The notes below the pieces were generated by a model. That model did no database searches, was not told the DNA's origin, and was given only the letters and a program-made list of their open reading frames with translations. From Chitinophagales bacterium (GTDB lineage Bacteria; Bacteroidota; Bacteroidia; Chitinophagales; JADIYW01), in the NCBI GenBank assembly GCA_019694955.1, contig JAIBAX010000014.1, forward strand, positions 1-64,000: 64,000 nucleotides of DNA, in the 5' to 3' direction. A program made the translations under genes and the position numbers. Below are positions 25,417 through 34,811 of this stretch, in pieces. Positions within the stretch are counted from its first letter, which is position 1. Every line of letters begins with the position of its first letter.

Positions 25417-27780
25417 TTATTTGACAAGGCTGAAAATTCCCGACTTTTTAAATTGCTCGCCGCCAAATAAGACGCCTTCAATATAATAGATGTAGCTGTC
25501 TACAGGCTGAGGCTTTCCATTAAAGGAGCCATCCCAACTTTTAGAAAACTGGTCGGTTGTAAATATTTCCTGTCCCCAACGGTTAAAGATGCGTAGTTGG
25601 TAAGAAATAACATTATCCGCAATGACATTGAAAACATCATTAATATTGTCATCGTTTGGAGAGAAGGCTGTTGGGATGTAGAATTCGCATTTCGGGGTAA
25701 TGGTCACTGAATCTTTGGCAAAACAACCTTGTCTTTCAACAGTAACGCTTGCGGAAGAAATGGAGGCATCTACCCAAATGGTTGGTTTGGTAGAACCTGT
25801 TGACCAAATAATTTTTGTACCAATTGAGTCTAGAACGGTTAAAGATTTAAGTTGCCCTATACAGGTTTTCACTTCATCGGGAAGGTTTACGAAAGGTGTT
25901 TGGGTAATTTGTAATTGTTTTGAAACATCAGTACTTCCGCAAAGCGTATTTGTAATAGTAAGCTTTACAGGGTAGATGCCACCTGAGTTATAAGTATGTG
26001 ACACATCGGGTGAATTATCCGTTGTTCCATCTCCCAAATCCCAAATATAGTTATTAATGCTACCAACAGAGGTATTGGTAAAATCAATCGGAACGCCTGA
26101 ACAGGCTGATAGAGCGGATGCTTGAAAACTGGCTACCAAAGAGTCTTGGACATCGATTTGTACAATAGTGGTATCTCTACAGCCTTTATCTGAGACGACT
26201 TCTAATGTGACATTTTTCGTTCCAGATGTGTTGAATGTGTAAGTGGGTTCAAAGATATTGATGTTATTCCAAAGGTTCTGGACGATATTCCCTGAGGATA
26301 TGGTGGAAAGGTTTTTAAGTGTAATTGGCAAGTTCAGGCAAACACGTGTATTGTCTGATTTTGCATCTGGTTTTGGGTCAATGGTTATGTTTTTTGTGAC
26401 ATTCTTTTTACAGCCGCGTGTGGTGGTAATGGCAAGTGTAACGGGGAAGGTTCCGTTATTGGCATAAGTTGTGGTTGGATTCTGAATGCTGCTACCAGCA
26501 CCATTGCCAAATGTCCATGTCCAACTACTTATATCATTTGTAACAGTAGAAGATGTATCAAAGAAAAGTATTGTTTGTTGGGAGCAAGAATTTTGATGAT
26601 AAAATCCTGCATTTAAAATGGGTCTTATGTATACTAAAACGGAGGTAGTATCGGCGCATACTTGTCCTTTGTTGATAATTAGTGTTACTTTGTAAATACC
26701 TGTATCTTGGTAAAGGTAACTGGGAGAAACTTGGACGGAAGTGTCATTGGTGATGCCGGCAACACCGAAATCCCAAAAATTGGTCAGGTTTCGGGTGCTT
26801 TTATTTTCAAAATTAACGGTTAGACCTTCGCAGAAATTATAATATGTTTGCGTGGTAGTACTGGTTACCACAGTAGCATTTGGAACATTTATGCTGGCAG
26901 TAGTCGCATTGCAATTAAAAACGGTAAACTGAAAGTCGCGAATATATTTACTGATGAGCACACCATTTCTATATTCGCTCACGCAGATTCCTACTGCAAA
27001 TCTTCCTTCTTGTGTAGGGGTGAGCTTCAACTGCCCTGTTAGAGGATTTATGGAAATGGGCGGATTAGAAGCAATTGGATTTGAGAAGGTAAATGGGTTG
27101 AGAAAGTTGACACTTTGATAGGGCGGTAAGGCTACATTTACACCATTTGCAGGGTCTAAAGCCGGGGTACTTTGGTTTAATCCTTTAAGTGGCGGGCATA
27201 ATGCATACACCAACGAGTCGCCGTTTGCATCTGTAGCAGAGTGGTCAAAATCAAGTTCTGAATTGATACATATAACGGTGGGAGGGAAGTTCGTAAATTG
27301 TGGTTGAGAATTGCAGTTAAGGATGGCAGCCGGAGATATGAATGTTTCATAGGTACTTCCCTGTGTTTCAGGGGCACTCAGGTTTAGGATGTTTTCGTTT
27401 CTACAACATCTCTGATAAACGATAGAATAGCCATTTGAGTTTGAAGAAAGAGAGACGGTAGTCTTATAAGTGCCTTGTTGGATGTTAACGGTTGGGGGAT
27501 TTGTCACACATGGACCAAGGGAGTTATTGGGTACTGTTCTTGTATTGGATAAGGAAACATTTCTATATGTAACGCTATTATTGTCTCTATTGATAATGGC
27601 TATTATTGCCGGATCATCTAGAAGGGCTCCTCCGGAGTTTGCATCACGATATACATTGAGGGTGATTTCAAACTGTCCACCACCTATACATCTGTAGGAA
27701 ATATCTCCACCAACTAAGTGATTAGCATGGGCAGTGATATGGAGCAGCAATATCAATAAGACAGGCAATAGTCTTTTCAT
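25417..27780 (-). CDS. Secreted PKD-repeat protein with T9SS type B sorting domain
   Basis: 787 residues. A signal peptide (MKRLLPVLLILLLHITAHA) precedes an N-terminal region of about 270 residues starting NHLVGGDISYRCIGGGQFEI, which is cysteine-containing. At least three PKD-like immunoglobulin folds follow (WDFGVAG, WTFGNGAG, WDLGDGTTD, each with a downstream SHTY- or TYAN-like turn). The C-terminal domain of about 85 residues (PTAFSPNDDNINDVFNV, then RIFNRWGQEIF and WDGSFNGK) is the gliding-motility-associated CHU_C domain used as a type B signal for type IX secretion. The protein is therefore expected on the cell surface or released. Its ligand is unknown; no catalytic domain is visible. 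Confidence 0.9.
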   Translation of the reverse strand: MKRLLPVLLILLLHITAHANHLVGGDISYRCIGGGQFEITLNVYRDANSGGALLDDPAIIAIINRDNNSVTYRNVSLSNTRTVPNNSLGPCVTNPPTVNIQQGTYKTTVSLSSNSNGYSIVYQRCCRNENILNLSAPETQGSTYETFISPAAILNCNSQPQFTNFPPTVICINSELDFDHSATDANGDSLVYALCPPLKGLNQSTPALDPANGVNVALPPYQSVNFLNPFTFSNPIASNPPISINPLTGQLKLTPTQEGRFAVGICVSEYRNGVLISKYIRDFQFTVFNCNATTASINVPNATVVTSTTTQTYYNFCEGLTVNFENKSTRNLTNFWDFGVAGITNDTSVQVSPSYLYQDTGIYKVTLIINKGQVCADTTSVLVYIRPILNAGFYHQNSCSQQTILFFDTSSTVTNDISSWTWTFGNGAGSSIQNPTTTYANNGTFPVTLAITTTRGCKKNVTKNITIDPKPDAKSDNTRVCLNLPITLKNLSTISSGNIVQNLWNNINIFEPTYTFNTSGTKNVTLEVVSDKGCRDTTIVQIDVQDSLVASFQASALSACSGVPIDFTNTSVGSINNYIWDLGDGTTDNSPDVSHTYNSGGIYPVKLTITNTLCGSTDVSKQLQITQTPFVNLPDEVKTCIGQLKSLTVLDSIGTKIIWSTGSTKPTIWVDASISSASVTVERQGCFAKDSVTITPKCEFYIPTAFSPNDDNINDVFNVIADNVISYQLRIFNRWGQEIFTTDQFSKSWDGSFNGKPQPVDSYIYYIEGVLFGGEQFKKSGIFSLVK

Positions 27781-27815
27781 ATGATTATATTAACGGAAAT
27801 ACAAGAAAATTGTTA

Positions 27816-27823
27816 CAAAAGTA
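27816..27823 (-). promoter_or_regulatory. Bacteroidota -7 promoter element for the T9SS-secreted protein gene
   Basis: The minus strand reads TACTTTTG, matching TAnnTTTG, 36 bases before the start codon. Confidence 0.45.
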
Positions 27824-27843
27824 ATACCTATTTTCAAGGATTC

Positions 27844-28284
27844 TTACTTTTTTGATTGGCTTGAAATTAAATTAAGATTAGATATATATATATCTTCTTT
27901 TCTTCTCATAATTTGTACATCCTCTTTTTTCTTGTCCTTATAGCCACACAGATGAAGCACACCATGAATGACTACTCGGGAGAGTTCTTGCTCAAAGCTT
28001 ACTTGAAAGGAAGAAGCATTTTCTTTTACACGTTCGGTGCTGACATATATTTCTCCAGAAACAGCGTTTTCTTCTGAATAATCAAAAGTGATGATATCTG
28101 TGTAGGTATCGTGCTGTAAAAATTGCTGGTTAATTTCTAGGAGGGCATCATCAGTACAAAATATATAGGAAATATTGCCTAAGGTTTTCCCTTCAGCGAG
28201 AATCGTTTCTTTTATCCAAGATTTCCAACGCCGTTTTTGGGAGAGGGGATTTTTTACCTGCTGACAATAGAAGTGAATGGCCAA
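27844..28284 (-). CDS. ybeY: Endoribonuclease YbeY, rRNA maturation and quality control
   Basis: 146 residues. YbeY is a small metal-dependent RNase involved in 16S rRNA 3' maturation and 70S quality control. The N-terminal half has the DIITFDY and SGEIYVS motifs of the family. The metal site reads HGVLHLCGYKDKKKED: the first two histidines are present, but the third (GYDH in most bacteria) is replaced by a KDK sequence, a change I associate with Bacteroidota. It is 57 bases downstream of the RsbW-like gene on the same strand. The start is the first ATG, and the next upstream region has no stronger site. Confidence 0.9.
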   Translation of the reverse strand: MAIHFYCQQVKNPLSQKRRWKSWIKETILAEGKTLGNISYIFCTDDALLEINQQFLQHDTYTDIITFDYSEENAVSGEIYVSTERVKENASSFQVSFEQELSRVVIHGVLHLCGYKDKKKEDVQIMRRKEDIYISNLNLISSQSKK

Positions 28285-28341
28285 TTTGTTGATATTTACG
28301 GTGGCAAAGGTCGGGAAAAAATCAAATATTAAGGGGTCATT

Positions 28342-28743
28342 TCAGATATAAAATTCCATTTCAACGGTATTTCCGTTGTCGAGAAATTCAACTCTGTCTG
28401 CCAAATGTCGGATGAGGAATACGCCTCTACCATTTGGGCATTCCAAATTTTCAGGTAAGGTAGGATCGGGTATTTCATGTGGATTGAAACCATCTCCTTC
28501 GTCTTTTACTCGGAATACGAAGGCATCTTCTCTTTTAAAGGCTTCAAAGGATACCATTTTGCTAGCGTCATGTGCATTTCCATGTGCAATAGCGTTGGTA
28601 ACAGCTTCTACTGTGCTGACCATCATATTACCAAAAACATCTTCTTCAATTTCGAAGTTGCATTTTAGTCGTTCGATAAAATTTTCTACTGTAGTAATAT
28701 TTTCAATATCAGATTTGAAAATAAACTCCTGAATTTTTTCCAT
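28342..28743 (-). CDS. RsbW/SpoIIAB-like ATP-binding regulator
   Basis: 133 residues forming a GHKL-type ATPase domain only. The N-box EAVTNAIAHGN, the G1 box DEGDGFNP and the G2 region GRGVFLIRHL are intact. Proteins of this size are serine-kinase anti-sigma factors or related regulators controlled by an STAS-domain antagonist. No sigma factor, STAS protein or PP2C phosphatase is in the neighbourhood. It lies between the DUF4175 gene (52 bases upstream) and ybeY, with all three on the same strand. The fold is certain; the partner is unknown. Confidence 0.88.
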   Translation of the reverse strand: MEKIQEFIFKSDIENITTVENFIERLKCNFEIEEDVFGNMMVSTVEAVTNAIAHGNAHDASKMVSFEAFKREDAFVFRVKDEGDGFNPHEIPDPTLPENLECPNGRGVFLIRHLADRVEFLDNGNTVEMEFYI

Positions 28744-28795
28744 TTTTTCTATTTACCTCAATTCACGTAAAGGCTTATACGAGCATAAGCGCAAA

Positions 28796-31700
28796 TTAGT
28801 TTAAGTTTTGGAAATATTTTTCTACTAAATTCTTATAAAAAGGTTTTAAAGTCGGTGGAGCGGCTTTATACAACTCAATTTCCGACTTCTTTTTTTTGAG
28901 GTATTCTTCGATGGAGGGAGGTATTTTTCTGGGGATATCTTTCCCTGATTCGGATTGTCGCTCGTCTTTTTGATCTTGCTGGCGTTTAGCATCATCAAAA
29001 TCCAACATTTTTGTCATAATTTCCTGTTGGCGTTTGAGCATTTCTTCAGTGAGTTTTTTATTGGCAAGATCTTGTTCTGTTTTGTCCATTTGTTCCATGA
29101 GTTTGTCTACACCGGAGCCATTTTTCTCTTCTTGCGACATCGATTCTTTGAGTTTGCGGAGTGCTTCTCTGATTTCTGCTTGTTTTTGGGCGGCGTCAGC
29201 AAAGTCTTTGCCCATTTGTTTGGGTGTTTTGCCACTTTTCATTTCGCCTTGCATTTTTTTCAGCTGTTCATTGAGTTGCTTTTGCATTTGCTGAATGTCT
29301 TTCATACCAGTACCTCCCGGTTTATTGCAACTTCCGCTGCCGGGTTTTCCTTGATTCATCTGTTGTTGCATTTGTTGCAGCGATTCATCCAACATGAGGG
29401 CGAGATTATTGGCAGAAGTCATAACAAACTGCTGTGCGGAGGTGGTTCCGGCAATATTTCTGTCCTCGAGTCCTTTCATGGTTTTTTTCATTTCTCTATC
29501 GAGTTTATGAATTTCGTCTTTTACGAAAGTTTCGATTTGAAATTGTCTTTTGCTGAGTTCAATAAGGCTGTCTTTGATCATTTCTATGTCATCACGGAGT
29601 TTTTGTTGATCGGCCATGAGTTTTATGTACTTAGGACTTTCTGTTTGAGTGACTTTTAATTCTTTCATTAGTTTTTCCTGGTCGAAGGAGAATTTAACAA
29701 GATTTTCTAACAGCTGTCGGATTTTGTCCATGTCTTCTCCATCTTCTTGCTGGGCTGCTGCATCCATTTGAGCCTGCATACTTTGTGCCATTTGCTTCAT
29801 TTTATCAGAAGCATTTTTTTGACTTTTTCCGGCCTTGCTTTTTTCGTTATTTTGCAAATTCTCTTTGCTTTGCTGCATTTCATTTTCTATATCCTGCGAT
29901 TGTTGTTCATTCTTAGGCATGTCTAAGGGAGCACCTTGTTCTTTATTTTTTTCTTGCAATTTCTCTAGTTCCTCCTGAATTTTATCAAATGCTTGATTAA
30001 GTTGTTCTTGTTTTTCTTTGAGTTCTTCAGTGGGTGTATTGCCTTCTTTGGTTTCTTTGCTCAACTCTTCCTGTTTTTTTGCCAGCTCTTCTAATTTATT
30101 AACCATTTCGTTCACCTTGGCTTCGAACTCTAATTTTTTAAAGAGATTTTCTAATTTTTCCAATTCTGTTTTTAAATCTTCGGCGGACATTTGGAATTCG
30201 TCTAATTTTTCAAAAGAGTTTTCCTTTTGAAATTGATTCATCAGTTCTTCCAACTTTTTGAGCATATCTTTTACTTCTTCGCTGAGCATTTCATCCATTA
30301 ATTTCTCCAATTTTTCCTGCTTTTGGAGGATTTCCGGATCAAGTTCTTTGATTTTATCTTGATTGTTAAGGTTTTGCTGAAAGTCCTTTTTCATTTCTTC
30401 CAAGGCTTTGGTGAGTTGGTTATGATCTTTCAGCAGGTCTTCGATGGCTTTTTTATCTTGCCAGTCTAAGACTTTCTTATTGAGCATTTTTTCTTTTAAC
30501 TCATCTATTTTTTCAGAGAATTGATCGACCTCTTTTTGAGCATCTACCAGGTGGTCTTTTATTTCCTCATTATTTTTTTCTTCTTGTTGTTGGAGTTCTT
30601 GCTTGGTAGCTTTTTCTAGGGCATAGACAGAAGAACGTGCCATTTTTGGACCATGAACACCATCATTGTCCCAAGTTTCAAAGTAGTAAACTATTTTATC
30701 TCCCGGAGAAAGTGGTATTCGGGATGCGTCAAAAGTGTAGTCAAAATCGGCGAATGGCTGTTCTTTGCTGTACGGGAGGTTTACTTTCTTGGCACTCAGC
30801 ACTTTACCTTTTTCATTTATAATATTATAGTGAAATTCAAGTCGGGAAAGCCCATAATCATCAGAAGCATTGCCAAAGAAATACATGTAATCGGTATCAG
30901 TGCTGTCTACTAGTTTTTCTACATTAATGATAGGATTTTTATCTGGTGATACCTGAACATTAAAAACTATACTGTCCATATTTTCCATTTCCTTATTTCC
31001 AATCATGATGGCACAAGAGGCGTCTGCAAGAAATCTATGGTTATGGGAATAATGATTCTTTTTTCCGGAAGAAAGCGGGTAGATATTTTTATTCACCCGT
31101 ATGTTAAAGAAATCAGTATTTTCGGTTTTAAAGTCCCAACGTATGGAAGTACCTTCGGGAACAAAGATATCGCTGGTGTTTTCTATACGTTCTGTTCCTT
31201 TTCCGGTATATGCCGGATATTGGACTATGGCAGAAACGCCTGTAATAATTGGCTTCGCTACCACCTTCACGTCGTATTGCACAGAGGGAAATCCACTTGC
31301 GAGAAAATTAAAATCAAAATCCTTTTGTACGTTATTGAAAGTATATGTGTAAATGTCATTGGTTGTCTTCGTCATGCGGTATTCTCTACCTTCTGTTTGA
31401 ATGAAGACTTCTTTGGGAAGTGCTTTCCCATCTACTTTTACTTTTACTTCCAAATTTTCAAATTGCGGTATTTTGAGTTTTTTATTTTGAAGGAAAAAGT
31501 CAAAAGGTGCTTTTTTGGGAAATACTTTATTGGGGTTTACCAAACGCAGGTTGCTTTCCTTTAAAATACTTGGTGCCGCAAAGAGAATGAAAATAAGTGC
31601 TGCCAATGGAGGGAGAACATACTTTAGGTATTTCTTATTTTTCCCCAAGTCAATGGCATGGGTGAATGGCACTAATTTTATCTGGTTGATTTTCTGATGA

Positions 31701-32101
31701 ATACTGGCTTCAATCAGGGCATGATTGCTTGCCGAATTTTCTTGTTGCTTAAGCTGAAGGATGTTGAGTAGTTTATCTTTTACGTCTGAGAAATGTGTGC
31801 CAATGATGGCTGCTGCTTGCTCGTGTGAGATGCTGTTTCCCAACCTAAAATAAGACAAAAGCGGTTTGCCCACCCATGCTATCAGTGAGTATAGGAATAA
31901 CCCGGAGAATGTGAAGGCAATGAATTTTCTGATGCCGGTAGAAAAATAAAACTTGTACTCAGAGAGGCTAAGTAGGAGATAAACGACTAAAATAAGTGCG
32001 GCAAAAGATAAAACGCCTCTCAACAGTTGATTCAAGTAATATTTCCTGATGAAACTGTCGATTTTAGAAATGAGCAATTCGTAATTTGTCTTTTGATTCA
32101 T
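28796..32101 (-). CDS. DUF4175-family membrane-anchored coiled-coil protein
   Basis: 1101 residues. Two adjacent transmembrane helices lie at about 25-45 and 60-82 and a third at about 158-178. A large beta-rich region of about 190-500 follows. A very long charged coiled coil of about 500-1060 is dominated by Glu, Lys and Gln, with Met/Gln-rich and Gly-rich interruptions (for example GKPGSGSCNKPGGTG). The tail is basic, then YKNLVEKYFQNLN. This architecture matches the DUF4175 family of Bacteroidota, sometimes labelled ATPase, but I see no Walker motif. The function is unknown; an envelope scaffold is a guess. It heads an apparent operon with the RsbW-like gene and ybeY. Confidence 0.8.
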   Translation of the reverse strand: MNQKTNYELLISKIDSFIRKYYLNQLLRGVLSFAALILVVYLLLSLSEYKFYFSTGIRKFIAFTFSGLFLYSLIAWVGKPLLSYFRLGNSISHEQAAAIIGTHFSDVKDKLLNILQLKQQENSASNHALIEASIHQKINQIKLVPFTHAIDLGKNKKYLKYVLPPLAALIFILFAAPSILKESNLRLVNPNKVFPKKAPFDFFLQNKKLKIPQFENLEVKVKVDGKALPKEVFIQTEGREYRMTKTTNDIYTYTFNNVQKDFDFNFLASGFPSVQYDVKVVAKPIITGVSAIVQYPAYTGKGTERIENTSDIFVPEGTSIRWDFKTENTDFFNIRVNKNIYPLSSGKKNHYSHNHRFLADASCAIMIGNKEMENMDSIVFNVQVSPDKNPIINVEKLVDSTDTDYMYFFGNASDDYGLSRLEFHYNIINEKGKVLSAKKVNLPYSKEQPFADFDYTFDASRIPLSPGDKIVYYFETWDNDGVHGPKMARSSVYALEKATKQELQQQEEKNNEEIKDHLVDAQKEVDQFSEKIDELKEKMLNKKVLDWQDKKAIEDLLKDHNQLTKALEEMKKDFQQNLNNQDKIKELDPEILQKQEKLEKLMDEMLSEEVKDMLKKLEELMNQFQKENSFEKLDEFQMSAEDLKTELEKLENLFKKLEFEAKVNEMVNKLEELAKKQEELSKETKEGNTPTEELKEKQEQLNQAFDKIQEELEKLQEKNKEQGAPLDMPKNEQQSQDIENEMQQSKENLQNNEKSKAGKSQKNASDKMKQMAQSMQAQMDAAAQQEDGEDMDKIRQLLENLVKFSFDQEKLMKELKVTQTESPKYIKLMADQQKLRDDIEMIKDSLIELSKRQFQIETFVKDEIHKLDREMKKTMKGLEDRNIAGTTSAQQFVMTSANNLALMLDESLQQMQQQMNQGKPGSGSCNKPGGTGMKDIQQMQKQLNEQLKKMQGEMKSGKTPKQMGKDFADAAQKQAEIREALRKLKESMSQEEKNGSGVDKLMEQMDKTEQDLANKKLTEEMLKRQQEIMTKMLDFDDAKRQQDQKDERQSESGKDIPRKIPPSIEEYLKKKKSEIELYKAAPPTLKPFYKNLVEKYFQNLN

Positions 32102-32166
32102 ATGAAGCGAAAATCACCTATTTTAATGTTAAAGTCAATTGTTTTAAGTTAAAAAATGAAAACCCA

Positions 32167-33891
32167 TTACAAAGGTTTTTTAAAGGCACGTCTAAAATCT
32201 CTATGTTCGATGGCATTTTGAGGACATCCCATTAGGTTGGGTTGTAAAAGTCTGTAGTCAATGTCATACGTTATAGGAAGTACTACCGCATCATCAATAA
32301 CGATTTGGTCGGCTTTGGCATAATATTCATTTCTTAATTTCTCGTCGCTTGTTTCTAATGCCAGTTGAAACCATTTATCGAATTCAGGATTTTTATACCT
32401 GAAAGAGTTGATATAAGTTTTTGTTTTGATATCAGCAGGGACATGTCTGCTATCAAACAAATTCAGGAAATTCTCTGGATCCGGATAATCGGCAATCCAT
32501 CCCAATCGCCAGAAATCGCATTTAGCGGCTTCAATAGATTCAGAATGTTGCGCCCAAGGAACGGTAACAATATCAATAGGGATATTCAGCGTTTCTTCAA
32601 TCATTTTTTTGATGGCTTCGGCTACTTGCCCATTTCTGCCACCACCGCTGTTGATTTGTAGGGTCACTTTCGGAAACCCTTGTCCTTTTGGGAATCCTGC
32701 TTCTGCCAACAGTGCTTGTGCTTTTGCGGGATCAAAAGTATATCCTTTAACTTTAGTAGCATCATAAGAGCCACAGCCCGGAGGAACTATGCCATATTTA
32801 GCAGGCACTCCGGAGCCTTTATAGGTGAATGTGGCAATTTTATCTCTGTCAACGGCATAACAGAAAGCCTGGCGCACTTTTTTATCGTTAAAGATTTTAC
32901 CCGGGTGCAGAAATCCATAAAATTGTATCGTCATAGAGTTCTTGTATTGAAGTTGAAAGTTGGCATAGTCTGGTTTTAATTTGTTTTGATTGTCGACTAC
33001 TTCTTCTTTCATTTCTAAGGGCAACCTATAAACAAGGTCTATATCGCCTTTTTTGAAAGCGGCTAATTCTGTTTTCTTTTCTTTGAGGAAGGTAATTTTA
33101 ATGAAATCAAGATAAGGGATTTGGTTGCCAAACTCATCTTTTTCCCAATAGTTGGGATTTTTTTCTAAAAATACCACCTGATTATCCTGAACGGATTTTA
33201 TTTTAAAAGGACCTGTTCCTACAGTTTTTATACGCATTTCCGAGCCATATTTTTCATATGCTTCCTTGGCATAAATGGCTGTTTGGGGTAAAGCAAGTCT
33301 GTCGATGAACACAGAAAAAGGTCTGATGAGGTTGATTTCGATGGTATAATCATCTATAACTTTGATACCGCTTACGCCACTATTGTCCTTAGGGTTTTTT
33401 CCGGTAGCATCATTGTACTCATTTGCACCTACCACTAGGTCTTTAAAAATCCAGAATGCCTGAATATCTGCGGGTCTGTTATAACAAAGCAGGTCGAAGC
33501 AGAATTTTACGTCGTGGGCATTCATTTCCCGACCTTTTCCATCCGGAAAGCACGGGTCGTCATGGAATTTTACACCTTTTCTGAGGTGGAAAACGAATTT
33601 TTTACCATTGTCCAACACTTCCCATTTTTCTGCCAAGCAAGGTTCGATGGCTAGTGTTGAGACATTAAATTTTACTAATCCTTCATAAATATTGTTCACA
33701 ATACGCTGTCCAGTAACTTCAGTGATATTCGGAGGGAATAAGCTTTTTAAATACTCTTCTTCATTCAATCGCAGTGAGCCACCTAGATACACACCTCCTT
33801 TACCTTCTTTTGTAGCATTGGAAGATTGTTTTTTGGAACCACACGAAGAAAGCGCTAATAGAGCGAACAGATAAATAATGATTTTATTCAT
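32167..33891 (-). CDS. Peptide/oligopeptide ABC transporter substrate-binding lipoprotein
   Basis: 574 residues, usual length for the SBP_bac_5 (DppA/OppA) family. The N-terminus ends in the lipobox LALSSCGS, so the mature protein should be a lipoprotein anchored in the cytoplasmic or outer membrane. The family core is visible from GGSLRLNEEEYLKSLFPPNI through LAEKWEVLDNGKKFVFHLRKGVKFHD, KVRQAFCYAVDRDKIA and the C-terminal WRLGWIADYPDPENFLNLF. It would bind short peptides or similar ligands. No permease or ATPase gene is adjacent, so it must work with components encoded elsewhere. A TAnnTTTG motif at 33908-33915 precedes it. Confidence 0.9.
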   Translation of the reverse strand: MNKIIIYLFALLALSSCGSKKQSSNATKEGKGGVYLGGSLRLNEEEYLKSLFPPNITEVTGQRIVNNIYEGLVKFNVSTLAIEPCLAEKWEVLDNGKKFVFHLRKGVKFHDDPCFPDGKGREMNAHDVKFCFDLLCYNRPADIQAFWIFKDLVVGANEYNDATGKNPKDNSGVSGIKVIDDYTIEINLIRPFSVFIDRLALPQTAIYAKEAYEKYGSEMRIKTVGTGPFKIKSVQDNQVVFLEKNPNYWEKDEFGNQIPYLDFIKITFLKEKKTELAAFKKGDIDLVYRLPLEMKEEVVDNQNKLKPDYANFQLQYKNSMTIQFYGFLHPGKIFNDKKVRQAFCYAVDRDKIATFTYKGSGVPAKYGIVPPGCGSYDATKVKGYTFDPAKAQALLAEAGFPKGQGFPKVTLQINSGGGRNGQVAEAIKKMIEETLNIPIDIVTVPWAQHSESIEAAKCDFWRLGWIADYPDPENFLNLFDSRHVPADIKTKTYINSFRYKNPEFDKWFQLALETSDEKLRNEYYAKADQIVIDDAVVLPITYDIDYRLLQPNLMGCPQNAIEHRDFRRAFKKPL

Positions 33892-33907
33892 AGTAAATTG
33901 TTTAATA

Positions 33908-33915
33908 CAAATGTA
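33908..33915 (-). promoter_or_regulatory. Bacteroidota -7 promoter element for the substrate-binding lipoprotein gene
   Basis: The minus strand reads TACATTTG, matching TAnnTTTG, 17 bases before the start codon. Confidence 0.4.
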
Positions 33916-33962
33916 TGATTAATAATTAAAAATTCATGAGCCTTCATGCAAGGATGCTTGCG

Positions 33963-34739
33963 TTAGATGCTTAATTCAAGATAAACAGGACAATGGTCTG
34001 AATGTTTAGCATCCGGAAGAATGGCGGCATCTACAATATTGTCTTTTAAGTTTTCTGAGACAGCATGGTAGTCGATGCGCCAACCTTTGTTTTTATCTCT
34101 GGAATTAAAGCGGTAACTCCACCAAGAGTAATGGTGCGGGTCAGGATTGATATGCCTAAAGGTGTCAATGAATCCACTATTAAAGAAATCCGTCATCCAC
34201 TCCCGTTCTTCGGGGAGGAAGCCGGAGTTTTTCTTGTTGCCTTTTGGGTCGTGGATATCAATTTCCTTGTGGCAAATATTGTAATCTCCACACACCAAAA
34301 GGTTGCCAAGTGTATATTTCTTTTGATTAATCCATGGAAGGTAATCACCAAGGAATTCCATCTTCACAGCTTGCCTTTCTTCACCGCTGGAGCCGCTGGG
34401 GAAATAGGTGTTAATAATTGTTAAAGCGCCAATTTTAGCTTCCAAAACACGCCCTTCTTTATCATACTTTGGGATGCCCATTCCAAAATGAACGGCATCG
34501 AGTGGAATTCTGGAGATAATCCCTACGCCACTATATCCTTTTTTTTCAGCCGAATTCCATGCGTGGTATACATAGCCCAAATCTTCGAATATTTCTACGG
34601 GAATATCTGCACGGTCTGCTTTTATTTCTTGAAAAAGATACACGTCATAAGCAGTTGCTTTAATCCAATCTGCCAAACCTTTGGTTAGTGCAGAGCGGAT
34701 ACCGTTTAAATTATAGCTAATTATTTTTAATTGTGGCAT
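33963..34739 (-). CDS. xth: Exodeoxyribonuclease III / AP endonuclease
   Basis: 258 residues, typical for the ExoIII (Xth) family, which cleaves abasic sites and removes 3' blocking groups in base excision repair. Family motifs are in order: YNLNGIRSA (Asn metal ligand), LFQEIKA (catalytic Glu), YSGVGIISR, NTYFPSG, CGDYNICHKEIDIHDP (Asp and Asn of the active site), WSYRFNSRDKNKGWRIDY and KHSDHCPV (catalytic Asp-His). All key residues are present. It is divergent from the DUF5686 gene with about 70 bases between start codons. Confidence 0.96.
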   Translation of the reverse strand: MPQLKIISYNLNGIRSALTKGLADWIKATAYDVYLFQEIKADRADIPVEIFEDLGYVYHAWNSAEKKGYSGVGIISRIPLDAVHFGMGIPKYDKEGRVLEAKIGALTIINTYFPSGSSGEERQAVKMEFLGDYLPWINQKKYTLGNLLVCGDYNICHKEIDIHDPKGNKKNSGFLPEEREWMTDFFNSGFIDTFRHINPDPHHYSWWSYRFNSRDKNKGWRIDYHAVSENLKDNIVDAAILPDAKHSDHCPVYLELSI

Positions 34740-34778
34740 TGTAATTGTCAGATTTTCTTAAATTTATCACTTTGCGGA

Positions 34779-34786
34779 CAAAAATA
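34779..34786 (-). promoter_or_regulatory. Bacteroidota -7 promoter element for xth
   Basis: The minus strand reads TATTTTTG, matching TAnnTTTG, 40 bases before the xth start in the divergent intergenic region. Confidence 0.4.
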
Positions 34787-34811
34787 CATTTTTCCTGCAA
34801 GCTTTTATCAA

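Noticed and set aside
28955-29659. Plus-strand open frame of 234 codons
   Set aside because: It lies wholly antisense to the coiled-coil part of the DUF4175 gene. The repetitive Lys/Glu codons keep the opposite strand open; the Phe-rich translation matches no family.
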